Shown in pieces: positions 1 through 8,561 of a stretch of 34,613 nucleotides of DNA. Source of the stretch: an uncultured Sutterella sp. (lineage in GTDB: Bacteria > Pseudomonadota > Gammaproteobacteria > Burkholderiales > Burkholderiaceae_F). The DNA lies in NCBI GenBank assembly GCA_900542195.1, contig UQNA01000030.1, forward strand, positions 1-34,613. Reading direction: 5' to 3'. The translations under genes were made by a program, and so were the position numbers. The notes under the pieces were generated by a model. The model searched no databases. It saw only the letters and a list, made by a program, of their open reading frames with translations, and was not told where the DNA came from. The first letter of the stretch is position 1. Every line of letters starts with the position of its first letter.

Positions 1-171
1 AAAGCCATGAAAAGATCCAACTCTATTGCACCAAAATTTATTGGGCCCAATGGGGAGACTTGGGCCGGCAGAGGCAGAAAGCCATTGTGGCTGCAGCAAG
101 CTGAAGAGGAAGGAAAAACCGCAGAAGACTTCCGAATTCTTCCGCATTCATTTGAACCCAGAGGCTCTTAG
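1..171 (+). CDS. H-NS family nucleoid-associated regulator, C-terminal end (partial)
   Basis: The open frame entering from the left edge (frame 1) ends at the TAG at 169-171 and encodes 56 residues. It contains ETWAGRGRKPLWLQQAEEEG, which matches the H-NS DNA-binding signature TW(S/T)GRGRxPxW at the C-terminus of the short H-NS-like proteins of Burkholderiales. Such proteins bind AT-rich, often foreign, DNA through the GRGR loop and silence it. The N-terminal oligomerisation part lies outside the window. A short tail of about 20 residues follows the motif. A strong hairpin begins two bases after the stop. The frame reading and motif are seen directly; the silencing role is family knowledge. 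Confidence 0.85.
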   Translation, partial: KAMKRSNSIAPKFIGPNGETWAGRGRKPLWLQQAEEEGKTAEDFRILPHSFEPRGS

Positions 172-172
172 A

Positions 173-208
173 AATAGAAAGGAGCCGTGCGGCTCCTTTC
201 TATTTTCC
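173..208 (+). terminator. Rho-independent terminator after the H-NS-like gene
   Basis: A perfect 14-bp stem (173-186 with 191-204) closes on a GTGC tetraloop, and the T-rich arm runs into TTCC. It starts just after the stop codon at 171. Its A-rich 5' arm would also let it work for the opposite strand. Confidence 0.85.
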
Positions 209-222
209 AGATTAAATTTCAG

Positions 223-243
223 TGACGAGTCTTAGGCTCGTCA
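223..243. repeat. Inverted repeat TGACGAG-N7-CTCGTCA
   Basis: Perfect 7-bp half-sites are separated by 7 bases, just downstream of the H-NS terminator. No T-tract follows, so it does not look like a terminator. Its size and symmetry would suit a dimeric regulator site, but no partner is visible. The rest of the gap up to 662 holds no gene I can support, only a weak CTAAC/GTTAG hairpin followed by a T-run at about 426-452. Confidence 0.4.
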
Positions 244-662
244 ACCAATCTTACATCGCTAATGGTTTTATGCTTGAGAATCCCAAGCTGATAAAGACAT
301 CTTCTGCGGTTGCAGCTTAAAGCAGAGGAATGGCTCTTTGCCAACATTTTTGGACTCTTATGGCATCTTAACGAGGATGAAACCATTTTCTTTCTCGGGG
401 TGCTAAAAATACTAACGAACTCATTCTAACAACATTCTAGTTAGGTTTTTTTCTTGTTAGTAGAAACACTATTATCCGAAAGTCGTATTTGTTAATATTA
501 AGAAACATCTATTACAACTTTATGTTTTTATTACTTTTAGTTTCTCTTGAACATTAAGCAAAAAATCGAAGGTTCAGGTACCCTATTACAGTTCGAAGTT
601 AGTGTTAATCCGCACAAAGTTTTGTTCATGTAACATATCAGCTCTTTCGAAAAGCAAGAAAA

Positions 663-1841
663 ATGGAACTACAAGGTTTAAGACAAGCCGCCTCCCAAGG
701 AACAATTAGCCTTCCGCCTCCGAGAGATTCGGAGAAGCGGGAAGATATTCCTGTTCTTCGATCCTGTTTGGCTCTGGCCAGAGGTATCAGCGACTTTAGA
801 GAAGCTTTTGCCACCAGTGTTTTTCCTGCCACTATCGGAAAACTGATGACAATCGTAGAGGCAAAAGAGCAGCTTTATTCAAAAGAAGAGCCCTTCACTC
901 TTAAGGAATATTTTTATTCCACAATCGTGCCGAATCCCTCTGAGCTTTCCATGGTAAGAATGGAGAGCTATGTCAATGCTTGTCTGGAACTTTATCCGAA
1001 TTCCAATCTTTCATATATTTCTACAAAAACTATAGTAGAAATTGCTAACTTCTTCATTCAGGACAAAATTTCTTGGAGAGCCTCAGACGATCCTCTTCAT
1101 GAAAAGCCGTTTTTCCCTGAAGAAGAGATTATGTTCGGCTCAAAACTAAAGAAACAAATGAATAATTGGGAGGTCTATGCAAGAGAAATCCGTGACATGG
1201 ACCCGTATGTACATTTGATTCTTACCGTTTTATATTTCGTTGCTCTTTCCCCATTGAACAAACACAACGAAAGAACTAGTCAAATCCTCTATCAGATTGG
1301 TTTGCTTAGAAAAGGGATCGACTCTCCCTTCCCCTGTATTCAATTAGGAAAGGCAAAAAATACCACAGCACACTTCGGTATTGAAGAAAGACTCTACGGG
1401 CTAAGAACACGTCAGTGGACACCATACCTTAAATATTCCCTGAACAATCTTTCTCGCGCTTTTAACTACAGTCTAGAGTTATTAAAGGCAATAGAACGTC
1501 TATACGAGCAAAGTAAGATATATCTCCAAGAAATAGGATTAGGTACTCATGTGGCTTTTCTTCCAGCCATATTTGAATGTCCGGCGTGCAGAACCGGTGA
1601 ATTTTCCAGCAAAACCGGCACACGCCGCCAAGTTGCAAGTCACATCTTGAATGATTTGACGCGTGCCGACATCTTAGAAAGAGTCGAAGATGGAAGAGAC
1701 AAGATTTTCTTCCATAAGCGGCTTATTGAAGCTCTAGAAAACAGAGAATATTCCTTCCAAACTTTCCGCCGTGAAATCGACCCATTTATTCCTTTGTACC
1801 AAAAAGGCACCCCAGGTCGTACTAAAAAAGAACCGGCTTAA
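663..1841 (+). CDS. Fic-fold protein with degenerate catalytic motif
   Basis: This 392-residue protein keeps the architecture of Fic AMP-transferases of the SoFic type: an N-terminal LPPPRD segment with following helices (Fic_N-like, about residues 17-75), a helical core, and a C-terminal winged helix (about 305-360, TGTRRQVASHILNDLTRADI). The stretch expected to carry HPFx(D/E)GNGRxxR reads SPLNKHNERTSQ at residues 196-207, after hydrophobic LTVLYFVAL and before the ILYQIGLLRKGI helix. The catalytic His is Ser, both glycines are lost, and the final Arg is Gln. The usual inhibitory (S/T)xxxE(G/N) motif near residues 60-70 is not recognisable either. The frame is intact, so it is likely expressed but probably not an AMP-transferase. 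The ribosome-binding site is weak. The downstream DNA is extremely AT-rich and the H-NS-like gene is upstream. Confidence 0.7.
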   Translation: MELQGLRQAASQGTISLPPPRDSEKREDIPVLRSCLALARGISDFREAFATSVFPATIGKLMTIVEAKEQLYSKEEPFTLKEYFYSTIVPNPSELSMVRMESYVNACLELYPNSNLSYISTKTIVEIANFFIQDKISWRASDDPLHEKPFFPEEEIMFGSKLKKQMNNWEVYAREIRDMDPYVHLILTVLYFVALSPLNKHNERTSQILYQIGLLRKGIDSPFPCIQLGKAKNTTAHFGIEERLYGLRTRQWTPYLKYSLNNLSRAFNYSLELLKAIERLYEQSKIYLQEIGLGTHVAFLPAIFECPACRTGEFSSKTGTRRQVASHILNDLTRADILERVEDGRDKIFFHKRLIEALENREYSFQTFRREIDPFIPLYQKGTPGRTKKEPA

Positions 1842-2560
1842 TCTATTTTTATATTTCTCATAATTCAGAAATAGAAATCAGATTTATAAAAAAAGATAAA
1901 TAAAATTTATCCTATTTATTTTTTCTTTCTAAATATTGTATTAACAATTAAATATAGATAGAGATAATAAATTACTTCTTAAAAGATAGATATAAATTAA
2001 AATATTGGTACTGAAGAATACTTAAGAGAAATATTTTTAAATTTATTCTTTGAGATAAAGGTCAATAATTTTTCTTATTTTCTAATATCTAAAATTATTT
2101 GATAAGCAGTGATAAATTAATTTTTATAAAACTTAATACTTTTTGCTTTACTTAATAAGAATATTTAAAAATTATCGCTTTAATTTCGATTTGTAATTCA
2201 ATTTAGCAATCTCATATACAAAAAACGATTTATCCAAAATATACAGGATAAATGTTAAATAAATCGTTTATCTATGTATTAGAACAACTTATAAGATAAA
2301 TTTACTTTTTATAAATTTTTTACATACCGATCTATCTGAAAACATTTAGTAAATTTGTATATCTAAGTTAACTAAAAATAAAAAATAACTCAAATTCTTA
2401 AATAATTTACTAATTATTTCATGTTTATTCAATTAGTTAGTTAATAAAATTAATTTAAAACCTAAACTTGTTAGCTAATATTATTCTGTTTGTTTCTATT
2501 TGATTATCAGTTCCTAGTAAATCAGCGATTCTCTATATTTATTTTCCGATAGATAAACAG
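1842..2560. other. AT-rich gene-free spacer
   Basis: About 700 bases made almost entirely of A and T lie between the Fic-like gene and the uvrD terminator. No coding frame, tRNA or clear promoter can be supported. The one structured element is a nested inverted repeat at 2223-2269. Such composition is typical of DNA bound by H-NS proteins, one of which is encoded at the left edge of the window; that link is inference. Confidence 0.7.
2223..2269. repeat. Nested inverted repeat in the AT-rich spacer
   Basis: An outer 11-bp stem (2223-2233 with 2259-2269, AAACGATTTAT / ATAAATCGTTT) encloses a second pairing of TTATCC-type bases with GGATAA near 2230-2251. The two pairings share a few bases, so they are alternatives rather than one hairpin. 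No obvious terminator T-tract follows. Function unknown. Confidence 0.4.
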
Positions 2561-2561
2561 T

Positions 2562-2622
2562 TAAATAAATAAAAACCCTTCTTCGTCTTTTCAACTAGTA
2601 ATTAAAATGAAGAAGAAGGGTT
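2562..2622 (-). terminator. Terminator of uvrD
   Basis: Arms AACCCTTCTTC (2574-2584) and GAAGAAGGGTT (2612-2622) pair perfectly and continue imperfectly inward. On the minus strand the stem is followed by TTTTTATTT. It lies about 75 bases beyond the uvrD stop codon. Confidence 0.75.
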
Positions 2623-2697
2623 ACTAATTAATGCAAAGTTAATATAGAAAGCTAACTTTTATTAAGAGAATTTCTTGTTAACTAAGTAATATATTTC

Positions 2698-5052
2698 TTA
2701 CCTAACTATTCTCATTTTTTTCTGAGCAATTGCTAAAAGAAGTTTTTTAACTCCACTTGTTTTGAAAGAGACCTCGATTTTCTTATCCTCTCCCTGCCCT
2801 TCTATATTTTTGATCTTTCCTTCACCAAATTTCTCATGAAAAACTATAGTTCCAATATTATATCCATCTGAGTTTTTAGAACTTTGACGAATCCTATTAA
2901 TCTTGTTTTTATCTTCTTTAGTAATACCTATATTCTTAGCCCATTCAGGTACATTTTCATTATTTCTATATGTTTTCTTATAACCTGAATAACTATTTCC
3001 TTTATCTTCTGACCAAGAATTTTTGCTGTTGTAAGAACCATAGTATCCCCCTCCGCTTCTGCTGCTGCCGAAGGATGAATAAGAGTCAGAATCTTCTTTC
3101 GGAGTGAGCCACTTCAAAGCATCTTCAGGCAGCTCGTCTAAAAAAGAACTCTTAATGTTGAAACGTGGCATACCGTGAAGTAGTCTCTGGGCTGCATAAG
3201 TCAAATACAGCTTTTTGCGTGCGCGGGTGATGGCCACATACATCAATCTTCTTTCTTCTTGAAGCTCTTTTGGTTCCGCTAGACACTTATCATGCGGGAA
3301 CAGTCCGTTCTCCAACCCGGTAATAAAAACATTATTAAACTCCAGCCCTTTGGAAGCATGAATAGTCATCAACTGAACAGCTTCTTCACCTGCTTTAGCT
3401 TGGTTGTCTCCGGCTTCCAGTGTGGCTTGAGAAAGGAATAAAGTCAGCGGACTTAAGTTATCCACGTTTTCCTTTGAGTCATCTTCAAACCCTTCTTGGC
3501 TCAGGAAAGCAGCGGCTGATGAAGTCAATTCCTCCAAGTTCTCTAAACGTTCAGCTCCGTTTTCATCTGCTTCATAAAGTGCTTTGAGCCCGCTTCTTTG
3601 CACGGTGTAATTAATAAGTGCCGTCAAAGGAAGAGAAAATCTCTTTGAACGAATGTCATTGATTATGTCTGTGAAGACTCTTACCTTATTTGCTGCTGCA
3701 CCGGAAAGCAGCTGAGTTGCTTCAAATAATGAAATCTGGTTGTCTCTAGCCAAATCAATGAGATTTTCGACTGTCTTCGCACCGATGCCTCTTGCTGGTA
3801 AATTCACCACTCTCATAAAGGCAGAATCGTCTGCGGTGTTTTCGGCCAGTCTTAAATAAGCAAGAGCGTTCTTAATTTCAGCACGATCAAAGAAACGTAA
3901 GCCGCCGTAAACGGTGTACTTAACACCGCGTCTGGTCAACTCAGTTTCAAGAGCACGTGACTGAGCATTGGAGCGGTAAAGAATGGCAATCTCACGAAGA
4001 TCTTCGCCGTTTCTAACAAAGTCTTTGATGTTGTCAACCACAAAAGCGGCTTCTTCAGCCTCGTCTCCGGCTTTGAAAACTCGAATAAGATCCCCTTTCC
4101 CGGATTGTGTCCATAGATTCTTACCAAGACGATCACTATTATTAGAAATCAAATAGTTAGCCGCATCCAAAATATTGCCTTGAGAGCGGTAGTTTTGCTC
4201 CAAACGGATTGGCTCACCAATGGCAAAATCTCTGATGAAGTCCTTCATGTTGCCGACGTTAGCGCCGCGGAAAGCGTAAATGGACTGATCATCGTCACCT
4301 ACAGCGAACACAGCGTTAGGTTTTCTGCCTTCCTCTCCATGACCGGCCAACAGTTTGAGAAATTTGTACTGAAGCTTATTAGTATCTTGGAACTCGTCAA
4401 CCAAGATAAATTTAAATCTGTCTTGATAATGCTGACGAATCGGTTCGTTGTTCAGCAGCATTTCGTAAGTACGAAGAATAAGCTCCCCGAAATCTACGGC
4501 CCCTTCTCTATTAATGACTTTTTCGTAAATTTCATAGACTCTGAGTAAGTCTCTTTCACCGAAGCCGTAAGGTTTAACGTCCTTAGCTCTAATTCCTTCT
4601 TCTTTTTGCTTATTGATATAGTTTTGAATCTTTCGGGCAGGAAGAACTTCTTCATTAATATTGTTGGCCTTCATGATTCTTTTGATAGCCCCAAGCTGAT
4701 CACTCATGTCCAAGATGGCAAATGCCGCCGGTAAGCCCGCAGCCTCGTGATGCAGCCTCAGCATGCGGTTGCAGAGACCGTGGAAGGTACCTACCCACAT
4801 GGCTCGGGTGTTTAGAGGCATCTTCGCTTGAAGACGCGTCATCATTTCACGAGCAGCTTTATTTGTGAAGGTAACAGCAAATAACTCAGCAGGAGTACAA
4901 AGCCTGTGTTCCAAGAGAAAAGCAATTCTTGAAATCAAAACGCTAGTCTTACCGGAACCGGCGCCGGCAAGAATAAGAGAGGACACCTCCGGCAAAGTAA
5001 CAGCAGCCTTTTGCTGCTCATTTAAATTTGCTATTAAATCACTAGACATCAT
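2698..5052 (-). CDS. uvrD: UvrD/PcrA-type 3'-5' DNA helicase
   Basis: Superfamily 1A helicase of 784 residues that unwinds DNA in nucleotide excision and mismatch repair. Seen in order: Walker A AGAGSGKT (about residues 29-36), motif II VDEFQDTN, GDDDQSIYAFRGA, LEQNYRS, the UvrD-type YTVYGGLRFFDRAEIK, motif V MTIHASKGLEF and motif VI YVAITRAR. The C-terminal tail GTIVFHEKFGEGKI is the Tudor-like domain that binds RNA polymerase in PcrA/UvrD. Between about residues 650 and 705 there is a Ser/Gly/Tyr/Asn-rich low-complexity stretch. AAGGAA sits close before tandem ATG codons; the second (5049) is equally possible. It is divergent from leuS, with 279 bases between them. Rep is the main alternative, but the C-terminal domain favours UvrD. 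Confidence 0.92.
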   Translation of the reverse strand: MMSSDLIANLNEQQKAAVTLPEVSSLILAGAGSGKTSVLISRIAFLLEHRLCTPAELFAVTFTNKAAREMMTRLQAKMPLNTRAMWVGTFHGLCNRMLRLHHEAAGLPAAFAILDMSDQLGAIKRIMKANNINEEVLPARKIQNYINKQKEEGIRAKDVKPYGFGERDLLRVYEIYEKVINREGAVDFGELILRTYEMLLNNEPIRQHYQDRFKFILVDEFQDTNKLQYKFLKLLAGHGEEGRKPNAVFAVGDDDQSIYAFRGANVGNMKDFIRDFAIGEPIRLEQNYRSQGNILDAANYLISNNSDRLGKNLWTQSGKGDLIRVFKAGDEAEEAAFVVDNIKDFVRNGEDLREIAILYRSNAQSRALETELTRRGVKYTVYGGLRFFDRAEIKNALAYLRLAENTADDSAFMRVVNLPARGIGAKTVENLIDLARDNQISLFEATQLLSGAAANKVRVFTDIINDIRSKRFSLPLTALINYTVQRSGLKALYEADENGAERLENLEELTSSAAAFLSQEGFEDDSKENVDNLSPLTLFLSQATLEAGDNQAKAGEEAVQLMTIHASKGLEFNNVFITGLENGLFPHDKCLAEPKELQEERRLMYVAITRARKKLYLTYAAQRLLHGMPRFNIKSSFLDELPEDALKWLTPKEDSDSYSSFGSSRSGGGYYGSYNSKNSWSEDKGNSYSGYKKTYRNNENVPEWAKNIGITKEDKNKINRIRQSSKNSDGYNIGTIVFHEKFGEGKIKNIEGQGEDKKIEVSFKTSGVKKLLLAIAQKKMRIVR

Positions 5053-5331
5053 TTCTTCCTTTTTTTGAGGAAGTGAAGTCTAATGAGAATTCCTAGTTCG
5101 TACCACCTATTTGGTTAAAAGATTTGGAGTTTGTGATTCACTGCAGAAAAGAACCTTTTTGTATTTTCGTTTTCAACTAATTGATAATAAAAGTTTTTTC
5201 TTAACAAAGCTCAAAATCCTACTAATTAACGCATAGAAATACATTAATTGACCACAAAGAGTAAAAAAATAGGAGGACAACCAACCTTATAATTAAAGGA
5301 TTTTCTAATAGATCATTCAATCGAAGAAGAA

Positions 5332-7965
5332 ATGCGCGAAACTTACGAACCGTCAGAAGTTGAGACCACTCAACAAGCCCACTGGCGCGCCAAAGATGTC
5401 TACCGCGCGGTAGAACACGCTTTAGATGCCAACGGGAAAGAAAAACCCAAGTTCTATGTCTGTTCAATGCTTCCTTACCCAAGCGGAAAGCTTCATATGG
5501 GGCATGTCAGAAATTACACCCTCAATGACGTTATGTACAGATACCTTCGCATGAAAGGTATGAATGTCATGACCCCGATGGGATGGGACTCCTTCGGCTT
5601 GCCGGCGGAAAATGCAGCTATCAATAAGAAAGTTGCTCCGGCTGAGTGGACCTATCAAAACATCGCCGATATGAAAAGCCAAATGGAACCATTAGGCTTA
5701 GCTTTTGACTGGTCTCGCGAAGTCACTACTTGCAAACCGGATTACTACCGCTGGAATCAGTGGATGTTCTTAAAAATGCTTGAAAAAGGCATTGCTTACC
5801 GCAAGACTCAGATCGTCAACTGGGACCCTGTCGACCACACTGTTCTTGCAAATGAACAGGTCATTGACGGTAAAGGCTGGCGCAGCGGAGCTCCCGTAGA
5901 AAAACGAGAAATTCCCGGATATTACTTAGGTATCACGCAGTACGCTGAAGAACTCTTGGACGATTTGAAGCTTCTTGACGGCTGGCCCGAACAGGTGCGC
6001 CGTATGCAGGAACACTGGATCGGCAAATCTTATGGTGTAAATTGCAGCTTCCCATATGAGTTGGACGGCGAGAAAAAAGTTCTCAAAGTCTATACAACAA
6101 GACCCGACACAATTATGGGTGTAACTTTTGTGGCAGTTGCGGCAGAGCATCCCCTTGCACTGCGTCTTGCTAAAGATAATCCGACTGTCGATGCCTTTGT
6201 CAAAGAATGCCAAAAAGGTTCTGTTTCAGAAGCTGATATCGCCACAATGGAAAAGAAAGGCATTCCGACCGGTTTCTATGTCAAACATCCTCTTACCGGT
6301 AAAGATGTTGAAGTGTGGGTCGGTAATTATGTGCTTATGTCTTACGGTGAAGGCGCTGTCATGGGCGTGCCGGCTCACGATGAAAGAGATTTCGCCTTTG
6401 CCCTCAAGTACGGTCTGCCTATCGAACAAGTGATTGGTAAAGAAGGTCATGAATTTGACAAAACCCAATGGCATGATTGGTATGCAGATAAAGAAAATAT
6501 TTTCTGCGTGAATTCCGGCAAATATAACGGCCTGAACTTCGAAGAAGCTCGTGAAGCTGTTGCAGCTGACCTAAAAGCACTTGATCTCGGCTACCTTCAA
6601 GTTCAATACCGTTTGCGTGACTGGGGTATCTCCCGTCAAAGATATTGGGGCACACCGATTCCTATCGTTCACTGTCCTCACTGCGGCCCGGTTCCGGTCC
6701 CTGAAGAAGAACTTCCGGTAATACTTCCGGAAAACTTGATTCCGGACGGTTCCGGCAATCCTCTCAATAAAGACGAAGCATTCTTAAATTGCAAGTGTCC
6801 GAAATGCGGTGCTCCTGCTAAGAGAGAAACCGATACCATGGATACCTTCGTGGACTCCAGCTGGTACTACATGCGCTATTGCTCTCCTGATTGTGATACC
6901 GCCATGGTTGACAAGCGCAATGATTACTGGATGCCTATGGATCAGTATATCGGCGGTATTGAACACGCGGTTCTACATTTGCTCTATGCCCGTTTCTGGA
7001 CCAAAGTCATGCGTGACCTCGGCTTGGTTAACTTTGACGAACCGTTCAAGCGCCTCTTCACACAAGGCATGCTTACTGCGGAATGCTATTACCGAGAACT
7101 GCCTGACGGCGGAAAACGCTGGTTCTATCCGAGCGAATTGGATATTGAATACGATGCCAAGGGCAAACCGGTTAGCATTACTTGCAAGGAAGACGGACTT
7201 CCGGTCAAGAGCGGCGGCATTGAAAAGATGTCTAAATCCAAGAATAACGTTGTTGAGCCGTCTGCGATTATCGGCAAATTCGGTGCCGATACCGCCCGTG
7301 CTTTCGTTATGTTCGCCGGACCACCCGACCAGAGCGCTGCCTGGAGCGATTCCGGAGCTGAAGGCACCTTCCGCTTCCTGAAGCGCTTATGGGCTTTCGG
7401 TTTCAAGAACCAGGACATTATCCGCGAAAATGTTCAGGTTGTTGGCGCTCCTTTGTCTCATGAAGATAAAGAAGTCAGAAAAGAAATTTACACAGCTCTC
7501 AAACAAGCCACTTATGACTTGGATCGCATGCAGTACAACACCGTTGTTTCTGCAGCAATGAAGATGCTGAACTCTTTGGATACCTTGAAGAACAAGGACC
7601 AGCAAGGAACAAAAGCCGTTATCAATGAAGGCTTTTCGATTCTGCTTCGTACCCTTTACCCGATTGCGCCGCATATTTGTGCTCAATTATTTGAAGATTT
7701 GGGTTACGAAGAAAGAACCGGCACATCCATTTTGGATGCCGCATGGCCTGAAGTGGACAATTCCGCTTTGGTTTCTGACGAAATCAAGTACATGATCCAG
7801 ATCAACGGCAAGTTAAGAGGTCAATTCACCGTTCCTGTTGACGCCGGCACGGAAGACATTAAGAAAGCAGCGTTGGCAAATCCGGATGCTGTCCGCTTCA
7901 TCGACGGCAAGGAACCTAGAAAGATTATCGTGGTTCCGAAGAAACTTGTTAACATTGTTGTTTAG
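5332..7965 (+). CDS. leuS: Leucyl-tRNA synthetase
   Basis: Class I synthetase of 877 residues that charges tRNA-Leu with leucine. The HIGH motif is HMGH at residues 55-58 (in PYPSGKLHMGHVRNY) and the KMSKS motif is at 632-636. A CP1 editing domain lies between them, containing T-rich VYTTRPDTIMGVTFVAVA. Two CPxCG pairs around residues 447 and 487 look like the zinc-binding insertion. The start agrees with the family N-terminus, and GAAGAAG precedes the ATG. A strong terminator follows, separating it from lptE-holA-proA, although this order is common in Burkholderiales. The 5' leader contains an AGGAGG at about 5271 with no start codon at a suitable distance. Confidence 0.97.
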   Translation: MRETYEPSEVETTQQAHWRAKDVYRAVEHALDANGKEKPKFYVCSMLPYPSGKLHMGHVRNYTLNDVMYRYLRMKGMNVMTPMGWDSFGLPAENAAINKKVAPAEWTYQNIADMKSQMEPLGLAFDWSREVTTCKPDYYRWNQWMFLKMLEKGIAYRKTQIVNWDPVDHTVLANEQVIDGKGWRSGAPVEKREIPGYYLGITQYAEELLDDLKLLDGWPEQVRRMQEHWIGKSYGVNCSFPYELDGEKKVLKVYTTRPDTIMGVTFVAVAAEHPLALRLAKDNPTVDAFVKECQKGSVSEADIATMEKKGIPTGFYVKHPLTGKDVEVWVGNYVLMSYGEGAVMGVPAHDERDFAFALKYGLPIEQVIGKEGHEFDKTQWHDWYADKENIFCVNSGKYNGLNFEEAREAVAADLKALDLGYLQVQYRLRDWGISRQRYWGTPIPIVHCPHCGPVPVPEEELPVILPENLIPDGSGNPLNKDEAFLNCKCPKCGAPAKRETDTMDTFVDSSWYYMRYCSPDCDTAMVDKRNDYWMPMDQYIGGIEHAVLHLLYARFWTKVMRDLGLVNFDEPFKRLFTQGMLTAECYYRELPDGGKRWFYPSELDIEYDAKGKPVSITCKEDGLPVKSGGIEKMSKSKNNVVEPSAIIGKFGADTARAFVMFAGPPDQSAAWSDSGAEGTFRFLKRLWAFGFKNQDIIRENVQVVGAPLSHEDKEVRKEIYTALKQATYDLDRMQYNTVVSAAMKMLNSLDTLKNKDQQGTKAVINEGFSILLRTLYPIAPHICAQLFEDLGYEERTGTSILDAAWPEVDNSALVSDEIKYMIQINGKLRGQFTVPVDAGTEDIKKAALANPDAVRFIDGKEPRKIIVVPKKLVNIVV

Positions 7966-7976
7966 TTGATAAACCG

Positions 7977-8005
7977 GAGGCAGGAAGCTTCTTCCTGCCT
8001 CTTTT
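7977..8005 (+). terminator. Terminator between leuS and lptE
   Basis: A perfect 11-bp stem GAGGCAGGAAG / CTTCCTGCCTC (7977-7987 with 7991-8001) with a 3-base loop is followed by TTTT. It begins 11 bases after the leuS stop and ends 16 bases before lptE. Confidence 0.88.
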
Positions 8006-8021
8006 CCAAAGTGAAAAACAC

Positions 8022-8561
8022 ATGAGTTTTAAAAATACCGGCGGATTGTCCAGACGTTCCTTTGTCGCATTCTCTGCCCTGCTGCTGAGCGGATGCGGAT
8101 GGCATCTAAGAGGAATTCAAGAAGTACCTCTCGAGAGCATGTGCATTGATTTAGGGCCGAACTCTGCAATCGGAGCCATGATCAAGCGAAATCTCCGCGC
8201 CCGTACGGACATAGAAATTGTTGAAGATAAAGAAAAAGCCGAAGCCATCTTTAAACTCATCTCTTTGAACCGCGGATCTTCTATTTTGGCTTATAACTCC
8301 GAAGGTCAGGCCAGAATCTACAGCTTAATCTTATCAGCCCGTTTTACCGTTACTTTGCAAAACGGAGCCGAAGTTATTCCTCCAACTACCGTCTCTACTT
8401 CCAGAGAAATGACATGGGACGAACGCGATTACAACGGCCGTGCCCAGGAAGAACAGCTTCTATATCAAGAAATGGAAACGAACATCATCCATTTAATTGT
8501 TAACCGACTCTCTCATCTCACACCGGAACAGGTGCAGCAAGCTAAGAAAGTCGATGGCTAA
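8022..8561 (+). CDS. lptE: LPS-assembly lipoprotein LptE
   Basis: An outer-membrane lipoprotein of 179 residues that plugs the LptD barrel and helps insert lipopolysaccharide. The signal sequence starts with SRRSF, a twin-arginine-like pair, and ends in the lipobox LLSGC, after which GWHLRG is the conserved start of mature LptE proteins. The rest is the expected small alpha/beta protein. It sits between leuS and holA as in other Burkholderiales, and its last 8 bases overlap the holA start. The ribosome-binding site is weak. Confidence 0.9.
   Translation: MSFKNTGGLSRRSFVAFSALLLSGCGWHLRGIQEVPLESMCIDLGPNSAIGAMIKRNLRARTDIEIVEDKEKAEAIFKLISLNRGSSILAYNSEGQARIYSLILSARFTVTLQNGAEVIPPTTVSTSREMTWDERDYNGRAQEEQLLYQEMETNIIHLIVNRLSHLTPEQVQQAKKVDG

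Noticed and set aside
26..235. 69-codon plus-strand frame
   Set aside because: It overlaps the H-NS-like C-terminus in another frame and runs through the terminator hairpin.
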